From the NCBI GenBank assembly GCA_038380795.1, contig CM076279.1, forward strand, positions 573,001-637,000: 64,000 nt of DNA, given 5' to 3'. This document shows, one piece after another, positions 55,972 through 64,000 of the stretch. Below the pieces are notes generated by a model. That model saw only the letters and a program-made list of their open reading frames with translations. It searched no databases and was not told where the DNA came from. Position 1 is the stretch's first letter; every line of letters begins with the position of its first letter. The position numbers were made by a program, and so were the translations under genes. This DNA comes from Pyrocephalus nanus (taxonomy: Eukaryota > Chordata > Aves > Passeriformes > Tyrannidae).

Positions 55972-56418
55972 GAACTGAACGGGGACACGGTGCCTCCGTC
56001 CCTGTCCCTGCTGCTCTGCCCACGATCTGCTGGGGCACGATGGACCCGGCTTCAGCGGCTGGGGGCTGGCAGTGGGGAGGATGCTGGATGCCAGGAGGTG
56101 ATTCCTAGAGCCTCCTCTCCCCACTGTCCACTCACCAGGCAGGGAACATGGGACACTATTCCCAGAAGCCAAGGCCCCTGTGGAGGGAGAGGAGCACACC
56201 ACTCAAACCTTGCACTGTTTGGATGTGAAGACACACGAGAACATCCCACATCCCCAGCTCGGCCCTTCCCAGCTCACCCGTGGCTCCAGACCCTGTGCTG
56301 TGGCTCCAGACCCTGTGCTGTGGCTCCAGACCCTGTGCTGCCCGCCCGCCACGGCCCCTGGGTGTGACAGGACCCTCCAGCAGAGCCCACCGTGGCTCCA
56401 TCATTCCAGGCAGGGAAG
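55972..56418. other. GC-rich filler with a 20-bp repeat
   Basis: Holds the three-copy repeat at 56,281 and nothing else recognised. Confidence 0.45.
56281..56340. repeat. 20-bp tandem repeat, three perfect copies
   Basis: TGGCTCCAGACCCTGTGCTG occurs three times without change, suggesting recent expansion. Confidence 0.95.
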
Positions 56419-56419
56419 G

Positions 56420-56825
56420 CAATCAGCTGTAATTAACGGCTGCCGCGGGCAGAGCACAGCACAGGAACCTTCTTCACTTCTTTTCCCCAAGACTGCAAAA
56501 TAAATTATCCTGCAAAGTTAGCAGAGGCTGAGCTATGGAAACAATTAAACAAAAATTAAATCTAATTCATTTATACTCGGAGCACAAAGTGGATAATGTG
56601 GGGGTTTTCTTTGCTCTCCTCTCTTTGCCTTGGTGTTACAGAGGACTATTATGGGAAATTAATCACGGGGAAAAGCAATGAACGTGATCTATCGGTCTTT
56701 AAAAGTGCACTGTAGTGATTATATAAAAATCTATTAGAGAGGCCAGGAAATAGCAGAGTGACACCATTTAAAAGGAAAAAGGAGACAGGGCTGGTGGCAA
56801 AGGGATCGATTTCTTAAATGACGGA
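56420..56825. promoter_or_regulatory. Very large AT-rich island, strong enhancer candidate
   Basis: The longest island: E-box plus homeodomain CAGCTGTAATTAACGG (from 56,424), ATAAATTATCCTGC, ATGGAAACAATTAAAC, AAAATTAAATCTAATTC, ATTTATACTCGG, GTGGATAATGTGGG, CTATTATGGGAAATTAATC, GAACGTGATCTATCGG, GTAGTGATTATATAAAAATC and CCATTTAAAAGG. It is about 400 bp of unique sequence with no repeat character. Confidence 0.56.
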
Positions 56826-56826
56826 T

Positions 56827-57490
56827 CCATGGCAGAGGGAGCGGGAGGAGGTCAGACCCATGGTGGGCAGCGGTGCAGACTGGGACAGCTCTGGGGGACA
56901 AAGCCAGGCCCTGGGGCTGTGCGTGGCTGAATGGCCCTGCAGCCCCAAAAAGGCCATCCAACAGCCCCCATGCTGCTGCAGGAAGATTGATCCCGTGGGG
57001 CTCCCACAGAGCAGTCCCACGATGCTGCTGGCACAGGCACAGGGATGGCTGTCCACACAGCCACAGCATCCCATCACATGCCCCATGGCACTGTCCCATC
57101 CGAGGGTCCCCAGGAAGGTGACCCCCATCACTAGCAATGATCAGGAGAGCAGACCCTCCCTGCCTGGCCCCCCCCATGCTGCCACCCCCTGGCACACGCT
57201 GGGCTCCTTAACAGCGGCGATAAAACCTTCCCGGAGGCAGATTCCACCATAAATCCCAGCCAGCAACAGGACCGGCCCCGGGGCCACTCTGCAGCTTTAA
57301 CGACACCATCAATCCCTGAGGAGCCCAAGGCCGACCCAGGGGACGCGTGGGCTGAAGCCCCAGCACGTGGCCAGGCAGGGGCTGAGCCCCTCAGGTGCCA
57401 GTGGGTGCTGCACCCCAGGACTGAGGCTGTGGCAGAATGGCAATGGCCACACAGCTCCGGGTGGACAACCTGCACCCATGGGCAATTCAG
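56827..57490. other. GC-rich filler left of the SINE
   Basis: Nothing recognised apart from one CCATAAA word at 57,247. Confidence 0.4.
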
Positions 57491-57492
57491 AC

Positions 57493-57646
57493 TCAGAGAT
57501 TAGCTCAGCTGATCAGAACATGGTGTGCATGACACCAAGGTTTGGGTTTGATCCCTGTATGGGCCATTCATTTAAGAGCTGGGCTTGATGATGCTTCCAC
57601 CTCCCTTGTGTCCCCTTCAACTCTGAATATTCTGTGATTCTGTGAA
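57493..57646 (+). mobile_element. tRNA-Ile-derived SINE with CR1 tail (TguSINE1-like)
   Basis: The 5' part (about 57,493-57,566) aligns by eye to tRNA-Ile: A box TAGCTCAGCTGA at 57,501-57,512, B box GGTTTGATCCC at 57,545-57,555, and an acceptor-end match TATGGGCCA just after it. The anticodon region is degenerate, so this is not a working tRNA gene. From about 57,567 it changes to a CR1-like 3' end (GGGCTTGATGATG, then CCCTTCAACTC) and finishes with ATTCTGTGATTCTGTGA at 57,629-57,645, the terminal repeat that CR1 reverse transcriptase recognises. A tRNA-Ile head on a CR1 tail is the structure of the SINE family described from zebra finch and relatives. Several substitutions and a small insertion in the tail indicate an old copy. 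It is inserted in a degenerate tandem repeat of GGGCAATC-type units. Confidence 0.88.
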
Positions 57647-57654
57647 TTCCACAC

Positions 57655-57765
57655 CAATGGGCAATCCAACACCAAACCTCAGGCAATCCTGTGCCAGTGG
57701 GCAATCACACAACAGGCACTCCCACTCCGATGGGCAATTCCACGCCAATGGGTAATCCCACTCCT
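57655..57765. repeat. Degenerate CCAATGGGCAATCC repeat
   Basis: CCAATGGGCAATCC, CCAGTGGGCAATCA, CCGATGGGCAATTC and CCAATGGGTAATCC recur at irregular spacing. A related CCCATGGGCAATTC lies at about 57,475, on the other side of the SINE. This is an old array that the SINE appears to have split. Confidence 0.7.
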
Positions 57766-57819
57766 CTGGGCTAGCCCACGGCCACCACAGCCACCCAGTG
57801 CCATCATCCCATGGCCACC

Positions 57820-58065
57820 ATTTATAAACTCCTCCAGCCCCACATTAGTGCAGGGAAGTGCCTTTATGGAAATTTAATGGCAGTTTCTCCTCTCCACCAG
57901 GCATGTGGAAGCCAAACACACCGTGCTGCTTCCACTGCATCCTTTCAACGATTTGGAAAAAAAAGAAAGAGTGGAAAAAAAAACCCCTTTGATCTCAGCA
58001 GCCCGTTTGTTTAGCCCATGCCGGGATTTAATTGAGAAGGGATGTCCTTGAATAAATGCAGAGAT
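57820..58065. promoter_or_regulatory. AT-rich island
   Basis: CCATTTATAAACTCC, CACATTAGTGCAGG, CCTTTATGGAAATTTAATGG (TTTATGG 57,863-57,869), two A-rich runs (57,957-57,981) and GGGATTTAATTGAGAAGGG. Confidence 0.4.
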
Positions 58066-58066
58066 G

Positions 58067-58558
58067 TCCTCACTCCCCAGGAAGGCTGCTGTGAGTTGAA
58101 CAATCCCCTGTATGAGGTTTTCTGCTCATCCAGGGATATTCTGGGACAATACAGCCCCGGGGCTGCTGCCTCATGTCACCCATCCATCACTGGGAATGCC
58201 GGTGGCGGGCAGGCTGCCGCGGCACACAGATGGGTGAGGGGGGCACCGGGCCCTGAGAGACAGCCAGGGACACTGCTCTGCCCCCCAGTCCAGCACAGGG
58301 AAAAGCGGGAGGCCAGGAGGTGGAGCAGCCACGCATGCAGTGGGACAGGGGCTCATTTGGCACTGGCAGAGGGGCTGCAGGTGGGTCGTGGTGCCCCACA
58401 GAAGCTGAGTTACGGTGCAACAGAAGGCAAGGGGCAGCCGGCCCACGAGAGCTGGCACTCACAGCCGGGGTGCCAGCACCGGCCCCTGGCAAATGCCTTC
58501 CCTGCTGCCAGGCTTGGCAGCAGTAGAGGAGCCACAGCAGAGAGCCCGCCAGCCCCGG
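58067..58558. other. GC-rich filler
   Basis: Nothing recognised; CpG frequency rises towards 58,560. Confidence 0.4.
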
Positions 58559-58577
58559 CGGGGAGGTGGGCACCGCC

Positions 58578-58593
58578 GGCCGCAGGGGGCAGG
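58578..58593 (+). promoter_or_regulatory. Weak CTCF-like site
   Basis: GGCCGCAGGGGGCAGG has the AGGGGGCAG core, but the left half deviates from consensus at two positions. It lies at the start of the CpG-rich segment. Confidence 0.22.
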
Positions 58594-58884
58594 TTCCTGC
58601 TCATTTCCTCCTGGGCTGCGGCCCCTGCCAACGCTCAGCACCCCGGCATCCCTGGCCCTCCTCTGCCAGGTCCCTCCGGCCCAGCCAGGCTTGCTGCCGA
58701 CACAAAGCCTGATACCGAGGAAATGAAGCGGCCCTGGGGATCCCCCGGTGCCGCAACCTCCGAGGGGAACCAGAGAGGGGCTGCAGTGTAGGGAGGGGTC
58801 CCTCAGCGGCAGCGCTGCACTCACAAATTTGGGGCTCTGTATCTTCTGCCCTGCCCAGCGCAGCGGGTGTCAGGCACCGATCAG

Positions 58885-58925
58885 CATCCTCCTCCTCCTC
58901 GTCCTCCTCCTCCTCCTCGCCGCCG
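58885..58925. repeat. (TCC)n with CpG interruptions
   Basis: CCTCCTCCTCCTCGTCCTCC continues as more TCC units and then CGCCGCCGCAGCCGC. It lies within the CpG-rich segment at 58.56-59.54 kb. A shorter TCC run lies at 54,296-54,315. Confidence 0.88.
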
Positions 58926-59529
58926 CAGCCGCTTGGGTGTCTTTGCCGCAAGCCTCCTTTGCCAGGGAAGCGCCGCGCTATTTTAATCCGGCATCTCCCA
59001 CCATCGCAGCGAGGCTGGCTGCGAGTGCAGCCCCGGGAGAGCTCTGCCCCGCGCCCCCGCACCCGCTCGGGATGGAGGAACACCCCGAGGCCATGCTCGG
59101 AGGAGTCAAGCTGGAGGCAGGAGGGGGCTGGCGGGCCCCGAACCCGAGAGGGGGCTGCTTTTACCCAGGAAGGGAATTCATGGCAATGAAGGCGAGTGCG
59201 GGGAGAGGACTCGGGAATTCCCAGCTCATTAAAGTGCTGGCATTTTCAGCAGTTACAGCAGCTCCTCTTCTCATCCGTTCAAGTCCTTGTCCTCTCCCTG
59301 CCCAGGGGACCTGTGCTCAGCTCTGCAGTCGCCCCAGCGCTGTCCCACCAGCCCTGCCACCGGCACGTGCCAGCGCAGAGCCGCGGGGACGCTGGGTGCC
59401 CGCGGGATGGGATGCTGGGTGCCCGGGTGGTGCCCTGGTGGTGCCCAGCTGTGCCGGAGAGCGCGGGGGCTGCGGGCGGAAGGGGAGCAGGAGCAGGAGC
59501 GCTCTCAGCCCCTGGACTCGCTGGCTGCG

Positions 59530-59690
59530 GTGGCTAAAGGCGAGCTGATTAAAGCAATTAGGATTTTAAATAGTAACACAAGAGTGGCTCATCAGCGCTG
59601 AAGAGGCAGTCAACTGACAGGCTGAGGAGCCTATTTAGGGATCTCGCTTGGCTGAGGATCCTCAGTGAGGCCTCAAGGCTCCAATGAAGA
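59530..59690. promoter_or_regulatory. AT-rich island beside the CpG segment
   Basis: GCTGATTAAAGCAATTAGG, ATTTTAAATAGTAACAC, GAGCCTATTTAGGGATCTCG. It follows the CpG-rich segment without a gap. Confidence 0.44.
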
Positions 59691-59904
59691 GAAGGTGCCG
59701 GCACAGGGGTGTCCCAGGGACCCCACAGCCTCTCTGGTGCCTGCCTGGGCACACAGAGCATCCTGGCCAGAGGGGACAAAGGGGACAGCCCGTGAACGCT
59801 GCCAGCTCTCTCCCCTGCCCTGCGGCCACAGGGACATCATGGAGCACCTGGCCCAGCCCAGAAGCACCAGCACGGCCAAGGAGCACCCACTGCCTGCTCC
59901 TCCC

Positions 59905-60200
59905 TCTCCTTAAGCTTGTTTATTCTCTCTAATAAAGGCTCTGGGAAGGGAACATGGAACGAATTTCGCAGTGTTTCCCAGGAGGCAGTGTCGTGCAGCA
60001 GCAGCTCAAAAGTAAGAGATAAAGTGCCTTTTGCAACAGCTAAAGCCCCACACACACATTTTGTCTGCTTGGACTCGAGGCTGAGATGCTGGAGATTTAA
60101 GGCAGCCTGGTGGGAAATCCATCTGGTTTGGTGTATGCAGATCTCCAATCACAAAGGAATCTGGACTCACATACAGATGCAGAAGCAGCATAAACAGCCT
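59905..60200. promoter_or_regulatory. Extended AT-rich island
   Basis: GCTTGTTTATTCTCTC, TAATAAAGGC, GGAACGAATTTCGC, GTAAGAGATAAAGTGCC, CACACACATTTTGTC, GGAGATTTAAGG, GGTGTATGCAGATC and CCAATCACAAAGG (SOX/TCF-like ACAAAGG). Confidence 0.43.
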
Positions 60201-60201
60201 C

Positions 60202-60608
60202 GAAACGCTCCTTACCCTTCCCGCTGCTCACTTCCTACACCTGTGTTTGCTCCTGGCTGTGCTGGCTGATGCCAGGGTGCTGACAGCCGCAGGGCCCGGC
60301 CTGAGCACCTGCCGTGGGACGTGACCCATGGGGACAGCGGGGAACAACTGCGAGGAGCTTCCCAGTCCTGCCTCCATGGGCCCTGCAGCCCAGGACTGGG
60401 CTGCTGCTCCATCCTCACTCCTGCAGCTGCATCCCAGCAGGATGGCATCACTGCCGAGCAGCTCAGTGTCCCCGGGCTCCAGGGATGGATCCACTCACTC
60501 TCAAACGGGGGAAAAAAGAAAAGGGTAGGACCAGGGAAGGGAGGGCAGGAGCTGCAGCCCAAGCACAAGCCTCTTGCTGACTTTCTTGCGAGCTCTGAGA
60601 TGCCGTGG
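60202..60608. other. GC-rich filler
   Basis: Nothing recognised. Confidence 0.4.
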
Positions 60609-60609
60609 G

Positions 60610-60770
60610 AGGGAACTGGCACAGGCGCATTCCATTTATTTATAGGCATTTCTGTGGCACTCGATTAAACGCTGTGGTGGAGATATTGCAGCGTGAAGAG
60701 TATTTAGAGCTGTTTAACACCTCTTAGTCGGCAAAAGCCCATCTGATTCCCGCAGCGAATTGGGAAAGTG
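60610..60770. promoter_or_regulatory. AT-rich island, candidate enhancer
   Basis: CCATTTATTTATAGGC, CACTCGATTAAACGCTGTGG, GAGATATTGCAGCGTG, GAGTATTTAGAGC, GTTTAACACC and CGCAGCGAATTGGG. Confidence 0.47.
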
Positions 60771-60771
60771 C

Positions 60772-61778
60772 ACACAGCAAGGGCAAGAGCGAGGAAGATG
60801 CCCTCTCCCAGCCCCAGCTCCGCTTGGAAGAGAGACAGGATCTTGTGATCCTTGATGCACTCATGGCAATGCATCCGTGGCCTCAAATGATGCTCCACTG
60901 TTTCCAGATCAGCAGCCAAGGGACCAGTGTTCTGCAGCAGGACATGCATCTGCACCCTGCCCGGCTCCCACAGAGATTCATCCCTCCAGCTGCTGTGGGG
61001 TGCTGGCAGCACAGTGCCTGCACCATCCCCAGATCTCCAAGCCCTGCTAAAGGATGGGGCCTGCCCAGGGGAGGGCACAGGAGTTCCTGATGCTCAGGAG
61101 AGGCTTGCTCCCAACCTTCCCTGGGTATCTGTAACCACCCTGCAAAACCTCCCAGTGCCTTATCAGGACAGTGAAGGGCTGAGCCAGTAAATCTCCAGAC
61201 CTCAGGAAAGCCGCTGGGGGAGAGAGTTCAAAGGAAAGGCTGCCAAGTGCAGGCCAAGGTGAACTCTAATTGCACCGCTGCAAATCTACCACTGGCACTT
61301 TTGCCCTTGGATCGCTTCAGCCCCTGCTCCCCTCTGCTGCAGAGAGTTTGGCCTGCTCATCCCCCAGGCACGGGGACAAGCCATGGGAGCAGCCAGGGCA
61401 TCAGCAGCTGGGTGGCCACACCACTGCTCACCTGCAGCACGAGACACACACCAGCAAGGCTGAAACACAGGGAGATCACCCAGCCCCTGGCAATGCCAGA
61501 GAAGCACCACCAGCTCCTGGAGAAGCACATTCCTGTGGGCTCTCCCACATCATCCCCCAGGCACCAGGCACCCTGAACCCACCAGCATCCTGGCAGTGCT
61601 GGTTTTGCTTGAGCTGAGTGTGTCCTGGTGGCTGGACAGGAGACGCCCTCCGCCCTGCACGGTGATGGACCCCTGGATCCCACCTAGGAGGGTGCTGGGG
61701 GCAGGCTGGGGCCAGTGGACATGGGGTGCCAGGGCTCGCCCTGCCAGCTGCTCCCGCTCACCCGGGCCCGTGTCGCTT
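60772..61778. other. GC-rich filler
   Basis: A weak patch GTGAACTCTAATTGCACCGC at about 61,258; otherwise nothing recognised. Confidence 0.42.
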
Positions 61779-61779
61779 G

Positions 61780-62070
61780 CAAATGGATGCAATTAAGTTG
61801 ATACTGCAGCGGCCTGTAATTGCTGTTTCCTCAGCTTGGCAACACGACCCCGGAAACCCCCATTATACTAATCACTGTCACACGAACACAATCGCACAAC
61901 ACATAAAAACCTGGTGTGCCTCGTGCTGAAATATAACCCCGCCGAAGGCTGTGCCGTGCCATAAATCTGCTCAGCACTTAACACTGCCGGCTAAATGGCC
62001 CCCGCTTAATTATAGCTCCATAAACAGGACTTTATAGCAGTATCAATACCGTCGAAAATCAATCCTGCTG
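61780..62070. promoter_or_regulatory. Large AT-rich island, strong enhancer candidate
   Basis: GGATGCAATTAAGTTGATAC, CGGCCTGTAATTGCTG, GCTTGGCAACACGACC, CATTATACTAATCACTGTC, CACAATCGCACAACAC, two CCATAAA words (61,959-61,965 and 62,018-62,024), GCTTAATTATAGC and CAGTATCAATACCG. Dense unique words including CpGs. Confidence 0.55.
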
Positions 62071-62274
62071 ATGGACAAAGGGATGGACTCGTGTGCTGCT
62101 GCCCTGGGGCTGGGGCTCCCTGCTGATCCCAGCTCAGGGGGATCCCAGGTGGCTCAGCCTCACTCCTGCGCCCATCTCGGACACGCTGCAGCCGGGCCAT
62201 GCTCCGCTGGACACGGATTCCAACCAGCCTCGGTCTGGTGCTGCCACAGAGCCGCAGCCAGGACATTAGCATGG

Positions 62275-62660
62275 CAACCCACACGGATCTCTGTCAATTA
62301 TGCTCCAGTATTTGAGGTCTAACCAGCTTCAAATTGAATCAGGGCGAAATCATCAGTATAAAAAGCGCCCGCAACAGCCCTTCAATTCCAGCACTAGGAA
62401 AAAAAAAGTTCTACATCTCATAATGGCCTTCTACCCCATAATGAACAGGAAAAATAAATTAGATTCCCAGCTAAGGGTATATTTATACAATTTCATTATG
62501 TGCCCATGAGCAAGTCTGGTTTTCACCAAGATAAAAATGAGCTCTCAGCAATGCTCGTGCTAAATAAATGGAGTGATTTAACAGCTTAACAAGGAGTGCA
62601 ACGAAGGGGCTGCGGAACCATGGCAAAAAACGGAAAATAAAAATAAAAAAGACCAAAATG
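62275..62660. promoter_or_regulatory. Very large AT-rich island, strong enhancer candidate
   Basis: CTGTCAATTATGC, AAATTGAATCAGGGCG, a TATA/initiator pair at 62,357, CTCATAATGGCC, CCCATAATGAACAGG, AAAAATAAATTAGATTCC, GGGTATATTTATAC, TTTCATTATGTGCCC, GATAAAAATGAGC, CTAAATAAATGGAGTG and GATTTAACAGCTTAAC. The right end is A-rich. About 390 bp. Confidence 0.55.
62357..62387 (+). promoter_or_regulatory. TATA/initiator pair inside an island
   Basis: TATAAAAAG at 62,357-62,365 is followed 27 bp from its first base by the initiator-like TTCAATT (A at 62,384). This could start an enhancer-derived or long noncoding RNA, but TATA-like words are expected by chance in AT-rich DNA. Confidence 0.25.
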
Positions 62661-62661
62661 C

Positions 62662-63500
62662 TTGTGTTTCCTGCACCACGCTGGCGCTGCTGGGCCAGAC
62701 CCGCTGGCGAGGCGGGAGACAGCAGCGCTGGGACCGCGGGCACATCCTGGGCTGTGAGCAAGCGCATCCCACCCTGCCAGGAACAACTCCTGACTGCTTC
62801 ATCTGCTGGTGCTCAATGTCCAAGTGATCCTTGGAAGCCCAAACCAAGAACCCAGTCCTCACCAGCTGCCGGTGGGTCCAGCTCACTCCCGCGCTGCCAC
62901 AGCATCTCCACGGCTGCCAGGGCCACGTGTGCTGGCTGCCCGCAGGAGCAGCAAGGATTCTTGTGGCAACTTTGGGGCTGAAAAGGGATATTTGCAGCCT
63001 GGAAGTTGTTCCCAGACTCTGAAAGCTTCAAGCCAAGCATGGCTCCTCTCCCAGAGCTGCCGGGAAATTCCTGATTCCTCCCTCCCAGAAGAAGGCACCT
63101 CCTGGTACCCAATTCCCACCTCCCTTCCAGTGTGGCACTTGCAGCCCTTGTGCTGCTGGGGACTGCAGCACGTGTGCCCCACAATGAACTGCCCTCACAC
63201 AGCTAGAAGGGACCCAGCTGGAGTTTGGAGGAGCTTCTTGCCCTTCCAAGGTTATCTGCTCCTGGTGAAGGTTCCTCCATCCCACCTCCTGCCACTCCCA
63301 GAAAGAGTGTGTCAGCTCCCTCCGGGCCCCATCCTGGGCCACACATCCATCTGGGCTCAGCACTGTGTGTCTTCTCCAGCACAGTGAGGCTGATCCCAAA
63401 TCCATAACCCACACTTGAATAGCTCATCCAGTTAATGGCACCGCTGCCAGCAGGCAAATCTGTCCTCTCAGCAGCAGCAAAGCCAGAGTGAAGCAGTTGC
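62662..63500. other. GC-rich filler
   Basis: Nothing recognised up to the T18 run. Confidence 0.42.
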
Positions 63501-63501
63501 C

Positions 63502-63519
63502 TTTTTTTTTTTTTTTTTT
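63502..63519. repeat. T18 homopolymer
   Basis: Eighteen T followed by CTCCTTTTTAAATC. No retrotransposon body is recognisable nearby. Confidence 0.9.
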
Positions 63520-63659
63520 CTCCTTTTTAAATCAATTGTGAGGCCACATGGTCCATCAGAGGGATCTGGAGACCATAAGCCATCTCCAAGACAGAGCTGC
63601 TGGCTTGGCTGCCTATCACAGCTCTCCTGCCACAAGGTGACATTTCCCCCTCCATCCTC

Positions 63660-63960
63660 CCTACCCCAGGGAGCCGGGAGGATTAATAGTTCAGCGGGGC
63701 TTTGGAAATATGTGTGCTGGGAGTTATGAGTCTGATTCATAACAGGAGTTCCCTCCCCTGCCACAGAGATTAATCACCGGTGCAAATGCAAACACCGGTC
63801 GGGCTCAACCGTCCCCAAACCGCGGCGCAGCTGGAGCAGAGCAGAGCGGAGCTGAGCACGCTGCCAGCTCCCCTGTGCCACTGCTGGGCCTTCCCAACAT
63901 CTGACACCGGAGCCTTTACCTCTGGTATTATGGAAAAATAAATGTGCTGTGGAAAAGACC
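63660..63960. promoter_or_regulatory. Two small AT-rich blocks
   Basis: 63,680-63,790: GGATTAATAGTTCAGCG, GTCTGATTCATAACAGG, GAGATTAATCACCGG. 63,915-63,950: GGTATTATGGAAAAATAAATG. CpG-richer DNA lies between them. Confidence 0.35.
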
Positions 63961-64000
63961 AGGTCCAAGCTCCCGAGTGCTCCATACAAACATGGCCCTG

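Larger units (their letters stand above)
58560..59540. promoter_or_regulatory. CpG-rich segment, possible promoter
   Basis: CpG is frequent from the AGGGGGCAG site at 58,580 through GCGCCGCGC (58,970), CCCGCGCCCCCGCACC (59,050) and GCGGGGGCTGCGGGCGG (59,465). The centre holds an open plus-strand frame from 58,748 to 59,548. Within it, ATG codons in good context lie at about 59,071 and 59,092, reading MEEHPEAMLGGVKLE. No convincing GT donor follows. It could be a CpG island promoter with an unannotated first exon, or only GC-rich DNA with a chance frame. The adjacent AT-rich island at 59.53 kb fits a promoter-proximal element. Confidence 0.4.

Noticed and set aside
57493..57566. Functional tRNA-Ile gene
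   Set aside because: Anticodon stem and loop degenerate, acceptor stem 5' half lost, and it is fused to a CR1 tail.
1..64000. Bacterial, phage or viral genes, or endogenous retrovirus
   Set aside because: No operon structure, ribosome-binding sites, LTR pairs, primer-binding sites or gag/pol/env motifs seen on either strand.

Overview
This is vertebrate noncoding DNA, almost certainly from a songbird (oscine passerine). I find no protein-coding gene that I can defend. The best taxonomic clue is at 57.49-57.65 kb: a SINE with a degenerate tRNA-Ile head (A box, B box) joined to a CR1-type 3' tail ending in two ATTCTGTG units, the architecture of the TguSINE1 family known from songbirds. Two old CR1 LINE 3' fragments (32.64-33.13 kb, minus; 40.26-40.39 kb, plus) are readable against the avian/reptilian CR1 pattern. 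The low repeat content, GC-rich background, GC minisatellites and CpG clusters fit an avian microchromosome.

The main content is a long series of AT-rich islands, 60-400 bp each and usually 0.5-3 kb apart, in GC-rich filler. They are dense in homeodomain cores (TAATTA, CAATTA), forkhead words (TGTAAACA, TGTAAATA), octamer, RFX X-box and CCATAAA words. This is the usual look of conserved noncoding elements in the gene desert or large introns of a developmental regulator. Conservation cannot be measured here, so each island is a candidate enhancer judged by composition and motif content. The strongest lie at 7.27-7.59, 11.05-11.26, 13.40-13.62, 17.60-17.87, 19.07-19.34, 24.92-25.13, 27.89-28.14, 29.24-29.49, 30.94-31.28, 51.65-51.93, 52.48-52.67, 56.42-56.83, 61.78-62.07 and 62.28-62.66 kb.

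Tandem repeats are the second class: a 16-bp array at 6.67 kb, a 15/22-bp array at 25.38-25.74 kb with a CTCF-like site at its edge, a 20-bp array of about 40 copies at 46.60-47.40 kb, and short 14-44 bp arrays at 37.19, 38.08, 39.04, 50.59, 51.21, 54.67 and 56.28 kb. The many long open frames over these arrays and over the GC-rich filler are composition artefacts.

Two places look like transcription starts. On the minus strand near 34.6 kb a GC box, a TATA box, an ATG in good context and a consensus splice donor follow one another within about 130 bp. A CpG-rich segment at 58.56-59.54 kb carries an 800-bp open frame. A TATA/initiator pair also sits inside the island at 62.36 kb. I could not name the locus or any flanking gene, and I saw no new enzymatic or defence-type system. 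The observations most worth checking are the minus-strand promoter/exon candidate, the readable CR1 relic, the forkhead and RFX words shared among islands, and the ordered structure of the minisatellites.
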